Below are positions 1-8,887 of a stretch of 64,000 bases of DNA, in pieces. The DNA comes from WRDS01 sp964492775 (lineage in GTDB: Bacteria > Actinomycetota > Coriobacteriia > Anaerosomatales > PHET01), in assembly GCA_964492775.1 (NCBI GenBank), contig CAZBLH010000001.1, forward strand, positions 1-64,000, given 5' to 3'. Positions within the stretch are counted from its first letter, which is position 1, and each line of letters opens with the position of its first letter. A program made the position numbers and the translations under genes. The notes beneath the pieces were generated by a model. The model saw only the letters and a list, made by a program, of their open reading frames with translations. It did not search any database and was not told where the DNA came from.

Positions 1-819
1 CCCTTCCTGATCGTCACGAGTGACCGCGGAGACGTGGTCGCACTCCTGACGACTGCGGGTACCGCGTTCGCCTCATACCGTTATGACGCATGGGGTAATC
101 CGACGGCGTCGTCGAATCCTAGAGCGGTAACAGGCATCACCGAAGCAACCGCCAAGGCGATCGCCTCTCGTCAGGTGCTCAGGTATGCCGGATACGTCTG
201 GGATGCCGAGTCCGGCACCTACTACTGCTCGGCGAGACAGTACGATCCGGCCACCATGCAGTTTCTCTCGAAAGACCCCGCAAAGGCAGACGGGGAGGAG
301 AGCGCGTATCAGTACTGCGTGGGGGACCCAGTGGGGAACGTGGATCCAAGCGGGGAAGCCACTGGTAGAGTCTGGTTCCCAGACGTGAGATTCACCAAAG
401 ACTTCACGTACAACATGAAAACGTGGCTTCGGGTCAACGCAGGGTACGCATTTGTGCGGAGGTCACTGGGCCGTGCTCGGTGCACGTGGTTCGTTTCGAT
501 GGTCTACCACGCAGCTGCATGGGATTTTAAACGTTCCGCTACGAAAGCCCAGCAAAAAAGGTACATTCGGTTTGATGGTGGCAAGATATCGCCTGAGGAT
601 TTCGGTAACATCCACTACGGATACGTCGGAGCCGCTTTAAACATCAGGCTGAGTGTGCTCTTGGGCGGGAGCCTCGCGGCAAACGGGAAAGGGAACTTGC
701 GTCAGGAGTTTCGAGACTGGCGGCGGATATCTCAGGGGTATAAGCTCTACTACCGAACAGGCTGGGGTGCGTCCATCCAGCCCTCTTGGAAGACAAATCT
801 GTATGTTCGACGCAGGTAG
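1..819 (+). CDS. Rhs/YD-repeat polymorphic toxin, C-terminal part (5' end outside window)
   Basis: The frame is open to the first base of the window, so this is the 3' end of a longer gene. The first ~110 residues are a classic Rhs-associated core (GDVVAL, YDAWGNP, YCSARQYDPATMQFLSKDP, ending near NVDPSGEA), which marks the junction between the conserved shell and the variable tip. The remaining ~150 residues form a separate C-terminal domain with WDFK, then DFGNIHYGYVGAALNI and a basic tail. The GNxHYG pattern resembles the polymorphic toxin type 44 family (Toxin_44). Family knowledge: such tips are delivered, released effectors used between competing cells. The toxin-family call is from memory of the motif and is moderate; the Rhs core call is strong. 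Confidence 0.85.
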   Translation, partial: PFLIVTSDRGDVVALLTTAGTAFASYRYDAWGNPTASSNPRAVTGITEATAKAIASRQVLRYAGYVWDAESGTYYCSARQYDPATMQFLSKDPAKADGEESAYQYCVGDPVGNVDPSGEATGRVWFPDVRFTKDFTYNMKTWLRVNAGYAFVRRSLGRARCTWFVSMVYHAAAWDFKRSATKAQQKRYIRFDGGKISPEDFGNIHYGYVGAALNIRLSVLLGGSLAANGKGNLRQEFRDWRRISQGYKLYYRTGWGASIQPSWKTNLYVRRR

Positions 820-1513
820 ATGTGCTAAAAGCCAAAGAGGCTATGTGTGTCGGGCTGTTGTGCTTGGCATGTTAGTGGTGGCTCTTGGCGCTTCTTCAGG
901 ATGCACTCATTCGAGCATTATTGGCACCGTTGCGTCTCCGCACGGAACGGCAAAAGCTCGGTGGTACCGTAGTGACCCCGGCGCTGCGGGAACCGGCTGG
1001 GACTCCGTGACTGTCATGTCAACAGAGGGAGATGAATCGGAGCGCGAATTGTGGCGAGGGCCGGTTCTGCCTTCGCCACCTGTTTGGATAGACGAAAAAA
1101 CGCTGCTTGTTGGAGAGCAGCGCCTTGAGGTTGACGCTCCGGCCTTCGACTGGTGGGATGACAGACCGGCTGACGGTCTGTCGACTCCCGAAGAAGCTGC
1201 CGAGGTCTATTTATACGGTTTAGCGAACGACGACATTACCGCAGTGCAGATAGCAAGTCGGCCTATTGTGACTTCTGCCACTATGGCCGAGCAGCGCGTT
1301 GCGCTACTGGGTACCTCAGACGTCATCAGAATCGGCGACTTGCGATTGGCGCGAAGCAATCAAGGTGAGGACTTCACGGACTTCGCTGTTGCCATCAGCA
1401 TTACACAGGGTGATGAGCGTACCCTGCGCGCCCTCACAATGGACGTAACATGCGTATTTGACGAGGGCCATTGGCACGTCGAGTATGCGAATGAAGACGT
1501 GCCGCGAGAGTAG
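803..1513 (+). CDS. Putative lipoprotein, candidate immunity protein for the Rhs toxin
   Basis: 236 aa from an ATG at 803 that overlaps the end of the toxin gene by 17 bp, implying translational coupling. The N-terminus has a basic region, a hydrophobic stretch and a lipobox (LGASSGC, about residues 28-34), so the mature protein is expected to be anchored outside the membrane. The body has no family I recognise with confidence. A middle section (WIDEKTLLVGEQRLEV) vaguely recalls DUF5412-like proteins, and a C-terminal half beginning TPEEAAEVYLYGL looks like a small alpha+beta domain. Position immediately after a toxin tip is the usual place for an immunity gene; function is inferred only from that. 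A later in-frame ATG at 869 would give a shorter signal peptide. Confidence 0.6.
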   Translation: MFDAGRCAKSQRGYVCRAVVLGMLVVALGASSGCTHSSIIGTVASPHGTAKARWYRSDPGAAGTGWDSVTVMSTEGDESERELWRGPVLPSPPVWIDEKTLLVGEQRLEVDAPAFDWWDDRPADGLSTPEEAAEVYLYGLANDDITAVQIASRPIVTSATMAEQRVALLGTSDVIRIGDLRLARSNQGEDFTDFAVAISITQGDERTLRALTMDVTCVFDEGHWHVEYANEDVPRE

Positions 1514-1601
1514 CTGTATCCATCCACCAACATTTCAGGTTAAGTCAGACCCTCGTGCTAGCATCTGCTCGTCAGCGAATCTGAGGCACGAGGGGTAGTG
1601 C

Positions 1602-2861
1602 GTGGCAGACACCATCACTTTCGTACACGCTGCGGACCTGCACTTGGACGCGCCGTTCAAAGGGCTTGCGTCGACCGACCCGAGAATCGGAGCGGCGCTT
1701 GCCGAGGCGACCTACGAGGCCTTCTCGGCGGTCGTCGACACGTGTGTCGAGCGCTCGGCGGACTTCCTCGTCATTGCCGGGGATGCGTACAACAGCGCCG
1801 AGCGAAGCCTGCGCGCGCAGCTGCGCTTCCGCGCTGAGCTTGCGCGCCTTACCGAGTCGGGCATCCAGGTTTTTGTCGCGCACGGGAACCACGATCCGCT
1901 GAGCGGCTGGTCGGCGGGACTGGAGTTGCCCGAGGGCGTGCACGTTTTCGGCGCTCGGGAGGTCGAGCGCGTCGAGGTGGTGCGCGACGGCGCGGTGGTC
2001 GCCGCTGTCTACGGGCGCAGCTTTGCGCGTTCGGCGGAGACAGAGAACCTGGCGCGCGGCTTCCATCGCGCTGGCGATGAGCCGCTTTCGATCGGCGTGC
2101 TGCACGCCAATGTCGGGGGGAACCCCGACCACGATCCGTACGCGCCTGCGACGATCGATGACCTGCGCACTGGCGGCATGGACTACTGGGCGCTCGGTCA
2201 TATCCACAAGCACGGCGTGCTCTGCGAAGACCCGTGGGTCGTCTATCCCGGCAGCACGCAGGGGCTGAACCCCAAGGAGACCGAGTCGCGCGGGTGTGTG
2301 GTCGTGCGCGCCGGTGCCGGCGGTATCGCCTCGGTCGAGCACTTTGAGACGTCGTGCGTGGTCTGGGAGCAGTCGGCGATTCGGGTGCCCGAGGACGCGT
2401 CCATCGACGAGCTGCGGCTGTTGCTCGTTGCCCAGTGCGACCGCTTGCGAGAGCAGGCCGGGCGGCCGGTCATCGTGCGTATCGCGCTCACCGGCCGTAC
2501 GCATCTGCGCGAGGTGCTATCGCGTCCGGGTGCGCTCCGCGAGTTGCTCGACGACTTGAGGGCACAGCAGTCAGCGGTAGAGCCCTGGGTGTGGGTGGAC
2601 CGGCTTGACGATCTCACCTCCTCACCTCTCGATCTCGATGCCGTGCGCTCGGGCGTAGATTTCGCGGCCGAGCTCGTGCGCATAGCCGACGAGGCGGCCG
2701 CGGACGTCGGCGATCTAGCTGCGCTTTTCGCCGACATCGCGGGTCCGCTCGCGACGACGCTTCCCGGCTACGAGCCCGGCATCAGCGCCGATGAGGCGCT
2801 CGTACTCGCGCGCGACCTCGCGCTCGACGCGCTCTTGCCCGACGGCGGTGACGGCCGGTGA
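1602..2861 (+). CDS. yhaO: DNA repair exonuclease of the Mre11/SbcD family (YhaO-like)
   Basis: 419 aa, GTG start behind GAGGGG. The N-terminal calcineurin-type phosphoesterase domain has the expected metal-binding motifs: ADLHLD near residue 12, IAGDAYN near 55, GNHDP near 96 and GHIHKHG near 200. The rest is the capping/accessory region seen in YhaO rather than in classical SbcD. It overlaps the next gene by 4 bases (GTGA), the usual arrangement for the nuclease and its coiled-coil ATPase. Expected role: Mn2+-dependent processing of DNA ends with its partner. The GD motif is GDAYN rather than the commoner GDIFD, but the metal-binding Asp is kept. Confidence 0.88.
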   Translation: MADTITFVHAADLHLDAPFKGLASTDPRIGAALAEATYEAFSAVVDTCVERSADFLVIAGDAYNSAERSLRAQLRFRAELARLTESGIQVFVAHGNHDPLSGWSAGLELPEGVHVFGAREVERVEVVRDGAVVAAVYGRSFARSAETENLARGFHRAGDEPLSIGVLHANVGGNPDHDPYAPATIDDLRTGGMDYWALGHIHKHGVLCEDPWVVYPGSTQGLNPKETESRGCVVVRAGAGGIASVEHFETSCVVWEQSAIRVPEDASIDELRLLLVAQCDRLREQAGRPVIVRIALTGRTHLREVLSRPGALRELLDDLRAQQSAVEPWVWVDRLDDLTSSPLDLDAVRSGVDFAAELVRIADEAAADVGDLAALFADIAGPLATTLPGYEPGISADEALVLARDLALDALLPDGGDGR

Positions 2862-5365
2862 GACTCAGAGCGATTGAGGCCGCCCGATACGGCGCGCTGG
2901 AGAATGGGTGCCTGAACGACCTGGGCGACGGGCTCACGGTGGTGCTCGGCCCCAACGAGTCGGGAAAGTCCACGTTCACCGCGCTCACCCGCCACGTGCT
3001 CTACGGTTATCCCGACGGGCGAGCCAAGGAGCGCGGATACGAACCCCCGGCCGGCTCTCGGCTCGCGCGTTTGGTGTTCGCCTCTGAGGGCGGCGAGTGG
3101 GCCATCGAGCGTGTCGACGGTGCCCGCCGAGGGCCGGTGCGCGTCATCGCTCGCAGCGGTGCCGAGCGACCCGGGCTGTTGGGCGAGATCGTGGGCGGTG
3201 TATCGGAGCAGACGTATCGCATCGTGTTTGGGTTCGGACTCGACGAGCTTGCCGAGATCGAGGGACGCGAGAACGCCGACGTCGTGAGTCGACTGTATGC
3301 AGCCGGTACCGGGCTATCGGTCAATCCGATCGACGTGCGCAAGGACCTTGCGAACGCGGCCGGAGAGCTCTACGCGCCGCGCGGGCAGAAGCCGCGGGTC
3401 AATGATCTCGCTCGGCGGGCAAAGGACGCGCGCGAGCGCATCCGGGAGCTCGAGGCGGTGGCGAACGAATTCGCTGCTGAGACGAAACGACTGGCGGAGC
3501 TCGGCGATGTGCTGGAGCCGCTGAGGGCGAAGCGTGACGAGCTTGATATCGCCGCTCGCTCGCTGGAGCGCTCGGCGCAGCGGGCGAACGACGCGCTGGA
3601 GCAACACCGCGCGCTCACAGACTCTCTCGAACAGGCCGAGGCTGCGGTCGAGGAAGTGCGCCGCAGGCTCGAAGTGCTGGTGGTCGATGAGGCGGCGCTT
3701 GCCGCCGAACCGGCCGCGCGGACCGTGCTCGCGGACGCTTCGGCGTTTCGCGAGCGGCTGAACACGATCGCATCACTGGAGGCGCAGGCCGAAGACGCCG
3801 AGCGCCGGGTCGCGACGCTCGGGGAGCTGTCCGAGGATGCGTCTGACTCGCCCGAGCTTCGGGCGGCGGTCGAAAATTGGCGCGAGCGCCTGGGCGACGC
3901 ACGGCGCGTGGCCGAGTCGAAGCGGCAGGCGGCAGTCGATGCCGAGGCCCGCCTCGCGGGAACCGAAGCCGTCGCGAGCAAGGCCGCGACGGTCAAGCCG
4001 AGCCGCGAGAAGCTGGCGCTCGGGGGCGTGCTTGCGCTGTTCGGCGCTATCGCTGCGGTCGCGGGTGCCTTCACAGAGCAGATCATCGCGGCGTTGCTCG
4101 GCGGAGTGGTGCTCGTGGCGGGCGGCATCTTCGCTCTGCTGGGCGCTCGGCCCACGGCGAACCAGCCGCTCTCCGAGGACTCCGCGCGATTGCGCGCTGA
4201 GGTCGCGGCCGCGCGACTGGCAGCCGAACACGCCGAGGCCGAGTACGGCGGGCTGCTCGACGAGTGGCGGGCGTGGCTTGCCGAGAGGTCGCTCGATCGT
4301 TTCGGGGACGACCCGAAGGCCGTCATCGGACTGCTCGACAGGCTGCGCGACCGCGACGCGATCGTCGCCGAGCGCGAGCGTGCGCTGGCTGCGGTGAAGC
4401 GCGAGCGCGAGACTGCGGAGGCGTGGGTCGTGCGGCTGGTCGATGTCGCCGGCGCCATCGACCCGGCACTCGCGCAGATTCCTGCGTTGCCGGCTGCGCT
4501 GGAACTCGCCGAGCGGGTGAGGATCACCGTCGACCGGGCCCAGGGTGTCGCGACCGAGCGCGCCGGATTGGCCGCGCAGCTCTCCGCGGCCGAAGCACAA
4601 CGTGACAGCATCGCGAAGCAGCGTGGCAGCTTCGCTGAGACGATCGCCACGATCGCCCGCGAGCACGGCGTGGACGCCGAGCATGCCGCGGACCTGCTGG
4701 CGACTCAAGCAGAATCCACGGCCGAAGAGCGCGATGACACTCGTGACCAGGTCGAGACAATCATGACGGAGATGGCGGGGCTTCGGGCCCGTCTCGACAG
4801 CGCAGGACGCGATGACGCGATGGCGTTGGCGCGCCAGGAGCTCGAGAGCCTTCGCGCCGAAGCAGCTTCCGCGGCCGACCGCTACCTCGTGACCGAACTC
4901 GCGGTGCGCCTCATCGACCGCGCGCGCGAGCGCTTCGAGCGCGAGCGTCAGCCCGAGGTCGTGCACACGGCCGCCCGGGTCTTCTCGGCTATGACGGACG
5001 GTCGCTATCGCAATCTGCGCGTGCCGCTCGACGACTCGGGGATCACGGTGGTCGCCGAGGACGGGACGGTGCGCTCGACCCGCGAACTCTCGCGCGGAAC
5101 CGCCGAGCAGCTCTACCTCGCACTGCGGGTCGGGCTCATCGGGTCGCTCGGCGAGCTGGGCCGCTCGCTGCCCGTGCTCATGGACGACGTCGTCGTGAAC
5201 TTCGATCCCGAGCGTCGTGCAGGCGCAGTGGCCGCGATCGCCGAGCTTGCCTCGGCGCGCCAGGTGCTCTACTTCACCTGCCATCCGGAGACGGCCGAGG
5301 CGTTGCGCGACCGGGTGCCCGGCGCGACGCTCGTGACACTGGACCGCTGTTCGATAGGCGCCTGA
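2858..5365 (+). CDS. yhaN: Membrane-segment-containing AAA/SMC-like ATPase (YhaN family)
   Basis: 835 aa. Walker A (GPNESGKST) lies near residue 30. The C-terminus has an ABC-type signature (LSRGTAEQLYLALR) and Walker B (LPVLMDDVVVNFDP), with long Ala/Glu/Arg-rich coiled coils between them. Near residues 385-430 there are two hydrophobic segments (LALGGVLALFGAIAAVAG and IIAALLGGVVLVAGGIFALL) in a hairpin, where SbcC/Rad50 would carry its zinc hook; no CxxC hook is visible. This is the COG4717/YhaN type. With the upstream nuclease it should form an Rad50-Mre11-like complex, possibly membrane attached. GTG start overlapping the preceding stop. Confidence 0.85.
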   Translation: MRLRAIEAARYGALENGCLNDLGDGLTVVLGPNESGKSTFTALTRHVLYGYPDGRAKERGYEPPAGSRLARLVFASEGGEWAIERVDGARRGPVRVIARSGAERPGLLGEIVGGVSEQTYRIVFGFGLDELAEIEGRENADVVSRLYAAGTGLSVNPIDVRKDLANAAGELYAPRGQKPRVNDLARRAKDARERIRELEAVANEFAAETKRLAELGDVLEPLRAKRDELDIAARSLERSAQRANDALEQHRALTDSLEQAEAAVEEVRRRLEVLVVDEAALAAEPAARTVLADASAFRERLNTIASLEAQAEDAERRVATLGELSEDASDSPELRAAVENWRERLGDARRVAESKRQAAVDAEARLAGTEAVASKAATVKPSREKLALGGVLALFGAIAAVAGAFTEQIIAALLGGVVLVAGGIFALLGARPTANQPLSEDSARLRAEVAAARLAAEHAEAEYGGLLDEWRAWLAERSLDRFGDDPKAVIGLLDRLRDRDAIVAERERALAAVKRERETAEAWVVRLVDVAGAIDPALAQIPALPAALELAERVRITVDRAQGVATERAGLAAQLSAAEAQRDSIAKQRGSFAETIATIAREHGVDAEHAADLLATQAESTAEERDDTRDQVETIMTEMAGLRARLDSAGRDDAMALARQELESLRAEAASAADRYLVTELAVRLIDRARERFERERQPEVVHTAARVFSAMTDGRYRNLRVPLDDSGITVVAEDGTVRSTRELSRGTAEQLYLALRVGLIGSLGELGRSLPVLMDDVVVNFDPERRAGAVAAIAELASARQVLYFTCHPETAEALRDRVPGATLVTLDRCSIGA

Positions 5366-5424
5366 AGCCTCGCGGCTGGGTAGATGCATCCTGAGAGGTG
5401 CGTCTCGTCGGTTGGAGGCGTCGG

Positions 5425-6069
5425 GTGTTTGCCAATCGGGTCCATGCGGGGCGTGAGCTTGCCGCCGAGCTCGCGCGGTACCGCGGCGTCCCCGGGGGTG
5501 TCGTGCTCGGAATCCCGCGCGGCGGGGTGATCGTAGCCGCCGAGGTCGCGCGCGCCCTCGGGCTTCCGCTCGACGTGGCAGTTGCGGCGAAGGTGGGCGC
5601 TCCGGGCAACCCAGAGTACGCGATTGGCGCTGTCACGCCGGACGGCGAGGTTACCGACAATCCTGCGTCGGGGTACTCCAAGTCCGAGGTAGACAGGCTG
5701 GCCGGTGATGCTCGGGCGAAGGTGACGCGCTACACCACGATGCTGCGCGAGGGGCACCCTGAACCGCAGCTCAAGGACGCGACGGTGATCCTCGTGGATG
5801 ACGGACTGGCGACCGGACTCACGATGCGGGCAGCGGTCGAATGGTTGCGCCGCCAGAAGGCCGGACGCATCGTCGTCGCCGTGCCCGTCGCATCCGTCTC
5901 GGCGGCTGAATCACTCCGGACCATGGCAGACGAACTCGTCGCCCTCTCGGTGCCGGTAGACTTCTTCGGCGTCGGCCAATTCTATGCGGACTTCGCTCAG
6001 ACGACTGATGCGCAAGTACTCCGAGAGCTGGGGCCCAAAGGGCCCGAGACCCCGAATCCGCCGAAATGA
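5425..6069 (+). CDS. Phosphoribosyltransferase-family protein (COG1926 type)
   Basis: 214 aa. I chose the GTG at 5425 because a full GGAGG (5414-5418) lies 6 bp upstream and the resulting start (VFANRVHAGRELAAEL) matches family N-termini. A GTG at 5398 is in frame but would place the GGAGG inside the gene. The PRPP-binding motif is VILVDDGLATGLTMRAA near residue 120, and an IPRGGVIVAAEVA segment lies near residue 33. These proteins are usually stand-alone predicted phosphoribosyltransferases of unknown substrate. An intrinsic terminator follows directly, so the gene is probably the end of its transcript. Confidence 0.85.
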   Translation: MFANRVHAGRELAAELARYRGVPGGVVLGIPRGGVIVAAEVARALGLPLDVAVAAKVGAPGNPEYAIGAVTPDGEVTDNPASGYSKSEVDRLAGDARAKVTRYTTMLREGHPEPQLKDATVILVDDGLATGLTMRAAVEWLRRQKAGRIVVAVPVASVSAAESLRTMADELVALSVPVDFFGVGQFYADFAQTTDAQVLRELGPKGPETPNPPK

Positions 6070-6070
6070 A

Positions 6071-6107
6071 GAAGGACCAGCAGTCGCGCTGGTCCTTCAT
6101 TGGTTTT
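6071..6107 (+). terminator. Rho-independent terminator after the phosphoribosyltransferase gene
   Basis: Perfect 10-bp inverted repeat GAAGGACCAG (6071-6080) / CTGGTCCTTC (6089-6098) with an 8-nt loop, followed by ATTGGTTTTT. It sits 1 bp after the stop codon and directly beside the convergent tRNA-Arg, so it separates the two units. Confidence 0.85.
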
Positions 6108-6183
6108 TGGTGCCCCCGGCACGATTCGAACGTGCGACACCAGGTTTAGGAAACCTGTGCTCTATCCCCTGAGCTACGGAGGC
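6108..6183 (-). tRNA. tRNA-Arg (anticodon CCT)
   Basis: Read on the minus strand: acceptor GCCTCCG pairs with CGGGGGC (one G-T pair), D-arm GCTCAGGGGATAGAGC, anticodon loop TTCCTAA giving CCT, T-arm with GTTCGAATC, discriminator A and an encoded CCA. It decodes AGG. It is a single gene with no tRNA neighbour here. Confidence 0.95.
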
Positions 6184-6334
6184 GTGTAGTTCGCGCCAGA
6201 TTGCGCCCGACAAGAATACCATTCCTGTCACTAGCGACCACGCTCCCGCAGACTCCGTGCCATCCACCAGTCGCATAGCCCAGAGGCGCTGCAAGGGGTG
6301 CGTGATCAACCGGCAATTCCGCATCCGCTGCAGT

Positions 6335-6362
6335 GTTCAGCTAGCGTTCAGTCACCGTTCGT
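6335..6362 (+). promoter_or_regulatory. Three direct repeats with 11-bp period, likely response-regulator binding site
   Basis: GTTCAG at 6335, GTTCAG at 6346 and GTTCGT at 6357 repeat exactly every 11 bp, just upstream of the ABC exporter operon. OmpR/PhoB-family regulators bind tandem repeats with this spacing, and such a regulator is encoded at 8888-9631. A possible -10 (TACGGT, 6384-6389) lies downstream with the third repeat near the -35 position. This suggests activation by its own regulator. Confidence 0.55.
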
Positions 6363-6409
6363 CTGACCTTCAATCTCGCCTACTACGGTAGACGTGGAGG
6401 TGATGGCCG

Positions 6410-7348
6410 ATGTATCAGAACGTCATCGAGACGAACGGCCTCAGTAAGGCATTTCGCCGGAAGCTGGCTGTAGACGGTATCGACCTGCGGGTGCGGTCCG
6501 GCGAGATCTACGGGTTTCTTGGCCTGAACGGAGCGGGCAAGACCACGACCATCAGGATGCTGATGGGTCTCGCCACGCCCACGTCCGGAACCATGCGGCT
6601 TTTCGGGCGTGAGGTCCCACGCGAGCGCATGGCCGTCATGGGCCGAGTCGGCGCGCTGGTCGAGTCGCCCTCGTACTACGCGCACCTGAGCGCAAACGAG
6701 AACCTGCACATTGTCGCTACCCTGCTCGGCATCGAGCAGCCGAGGGCAGCAATCCAGCGCGCGCTGTCGATCGTCGGGCTGTCGGAGAGCGATGCCAAGC
6801 GGCGGACCGGGCAGTACTCGCTCGGGATGAAGCAGCGCTTGGGTATCGCCGTGGCGCTCGTCGGCTCGCCGGACCTGCTCGTACTCGACGAGCCCACCAA
6901 CGGGCTCGACCCCGCAGGCATCCAGGAGATCCGCGAACTCATTAGAATGATGCCCCGCGAGCATGGGATCACGGTGCTCATCTCGAGCCACCTGCTCGCC
7001 GAGGTCGATCAGACTGCGACCGCGGTGGGCGTCATCCACAAGGGTCGGCTCATCTTCCAGGGTCCCATCGACGACCTGCGTGCGCGTAGCCGCGCGCACG
7101 TGCTGCTTGAGGTCGGCGACGTGGCGCGCGCACTCCCGGCGCTGGCGGAGCGCGGGCTTCCCGTCACCCCTGCCGAGGGCGGCGCTGTCGCGCTTGCGGC
7201 AATGGATCCGGTAGATGCTGCAACCGCGGTGCGCACTCTGGTGTCGGAGGACATCGCCGTGTACCGCGTGTATGAGGCGAAGCGCACGCTCGAAGAGATC
7301 TTCCTCGAGCTGACAGGTGAGGAGCCCAGAGCCGAGGTGGCAGCATGA
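6410..7348 (+). CDS. ABC transporter ATP-binding protein (BcrA/lantibiotic-exporter type)
   Basis: 312 aa, ATG start behind GGAGG. Walker A GLNGAGKTTT (near residue 43), signature YSLGMKQRLGIA (near 138), Walker B LLVLDEPTNGLDP and a switch His in ISSHLLAE are all intact. The ~80-residue C-terminal extension is typical of BcrA-like drug/peptide exporters. It overlaps the first permease by 4 bp and is co-encoded with a second permease and a two-component system, the layout of bacitracin- or lantibiotic-resistance modules. Substrate cannot be read from the sequence. Confidence 0.92.
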   Translation: MYQNVIETNGLSKAFRRKLAVDGIDLRVRSGEIYGFLGLNGAGKTTTIRMLMGLATPTSGTMRLFGREVPRERMAVMGRVGALVESPSYYAHLSANENLHIVATLLGIEQPRAAIQRALSIVGLSESDAKRRTGQYSLGMKQRLGIAVALVGSPDLLVLDEPTNGLDPAGIQEIRELIRMMPREHGITVLISSHLLAEVDQTATAVGVIHKGRLIFQGPIDDLRARSRAHVLLEVGDVARALPALAERGLPVTPAEGGAVALAAMDPVDAATAVRTLVSEDIAVYRVYEAKRTLEEIFLELTGEEPRAEVAA

Positions 7349-8130
7349 GCGCCGAGATTGCCTCCCGTGCGGGCGCGAACTCTCGTAACGGATCAACTTC
7401 GCCGCTCTCGTTGCTCGCGGCCGAATGGGGCAAAGTGCGCCGCACGTGGGTGCTTCCGCTGACGGTGCTTGGGCCTCTCGGCGTGACCCTCATGGGAATC
7501 ATCTACCTGCTGTTCGAGCACGATATGGTTCACAAGGCCGTCGCCGAGGGCGCTGCTCCGTGGCAGGTGCTGATGAGCCAGATGGGGTACGTCCAGGTCT
7601 TTGCGCTGATGCTGGGCACCGCATTGCTCGCATCGATGCTTCCAGACATCGACCACCGGTCCGCCACCTGGAAGCAGGTGCTCGCTCTTCCCGTGGGCCG
7701 AGGGAGTGTGTACCTCGCGAAGTGGGGGTTGCTTGTTACGCTGTTGGCTGTGGCATCCGTGCTTTGCTCGGCGGGGCTGGCGGCAATCTGGGTGTGGCAG
7801 GGCTTCGGTCCGCTTCCCATGAAAGAGCTAGCGCTGGCTGCGGCCCTGCCGCTGCTGGGTGTTCTTCCGCTGACCGCCCTCCAGCTCGGGTTGTCGACGT
7901 GGCTCAAGAACCAGGCGGTTCCGCTCGTGGTGGGTATCACGGCAACCATGTTCGGCATGGCTGCCGCCCGCATGTCAGTCGCCATCCCCCTCGCCCTACC
8001 CATCTACGGAGAGTTGATCGCGATCGGGGCAGAGAGCGGCATCGCCACGTTTGCCGCATGGTCCGCCGGATGGACGAGCGTGTTCTTGGCGGGGGGCCTT
8101 CTCGTGGTGTCCAGAAGGGACGTGGCCTAG
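7345..8130 (+). CDS. ABC transporter permease (ABC-2 family, lantibiotic-protection type), first subunit
   Basis: 261 aa. After a short cytoplasmic leader (LLAAEWGKVRRTW) there are about six hydrophobic segments with the ABC2_membrane_4-like pattern, including an MLGTALLASMLPDIDHRSATWKQVL motif typical of this group. ATGA overlap with the ATPase gene; its stop abuts the next permease start. It should form the membrane channel with the following gene product. Confidence 0.85.
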   Translation: MSAEIASRAGANSRNGSTSPLSLLAAEWGKVRRTWVLPLTVLGPLGVTLMGIIYLLFEHDMVHKAVAEGAAPWQVLMSQMGYVQVFALMLGTALLASMLPDIDHRSATWKQVLALPVGRGSVYLAKWGLLVTLLAVASVLCSAGLAAIWVWQGFGPLPMKELALAAALPLLGVLPLTALQLGLSTWLKNQAVPLVVGITATMFGMAAARMSVAIPLALPIYGELIAIGAESGIATFAAWSAGWTSVFLAGGLLVVSRRDVA

Positions 8131-8841
8131 ATGCTATCTGTGCTCAGAGTCGAGCTGATGAAGATGCGCTGGCTACTGGTCGGAGTCGTGCTGGTGGTCG
8201 GACCGGCGCTGACGCTCGTACTGGGAGACCCGATGAGGCTCGAGTGGGAAATGTACTACTCGCTCGCAGCTACTCAGTACGCGTGGCTCTACTACCCGCT
8301 GCTTGCCGGTGTGCTGTCAGCTCTGGTGTGCCGCACCGAACATGTGAGCGGAGGGTGGAAGTCTCTGCTGGGGCTGCCGGTCAAGAGGGCGCACGTCTAT
8401 CAGGCCAAGCTGCTCATCGTGGTGGCGCTGCTCGCCGTTTCGCAGGTGATCTTCCTCGGCACCACGTTCGTGGGCGGATCGTTGAAGGGTGTGACCGGCG
8501 CCTTCCCCTGGGCGGTTATCGGTCGGTCCCTGCTGCTTGGATGGCTTGCCGTGCTACCCATTGCGGCGCTGCAGATGTGGGCGTCCACGCGCTGGAAGGC
8601 GTTCGGCAGTGCGCTGGCCCTCAACGTCGTGCTGACCCTGCCAGCGATCTTCGCTGTGCAGTCCGACAAGGTCGGCCCCTGGTACCCGTGGGCGCAACCC
8701 TTCCGAGCGATGCTCAGCGGGATGTCGATCAACGACACCGGCGTCGACCTGGGAGTCCTCGCGATTATTGTGGTCGCCGGGTTCGTGGCCGCGCTCGTTG
8801 GCGGAATGACATCCTTCGCACGCTCCGATGTGGTCGCGTGA
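8131..8841 (+). CDS. ABC transporter permease, second subunit
   Basis: 236 aa with about six hydrophobic segments. It starts MLSVLRVELMKMRW and shares with the preceding permease the ...GGWKSLLGLPVKRAHVYQAKL pattern, equivalent to ATWKQVLALPVGRGSVYLAKW there, so the two are paralogous half-channels. No gap separates it from the upstream gene. A 46-bp interval follows before the response regulator. Confidence 0.85.
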   Translation: MLSVLRVELMKMRWLLVGVVLVVGPALTLVLGDPMRLEWEMYYSLAATQYAWLYYPLLAGVLSALVCRTEHVSGGWKSLLGLPVKRAHVYQAKLLIVVALLAVSQVIFLGTTFVGGSLKGVTGAFPWAVIGRSLLLGWLAVLPIAALQMWASTRWKAFGSALALNVVLTLPAIFAVQSDKVGPWYPWAQPFRAMLSGMSINDTGVDLGVLAIIVVAGFVAALVGGMTSFARSDVVA

Positions 8842-8887
8842 GTCCTAGAATGGGAGTGTCGCTGACGTCATACAGTCTGGAGCCCCG

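Noticed and set aside
3370..5389. 426-aa and 538-aa minus-strand frames across the YhaN gene
   Set aside because: Mirror frames of the Ala/Glu/Arg-rich coiled-coil region; composition is Ser/Ala/Arg-rich and without any domain.
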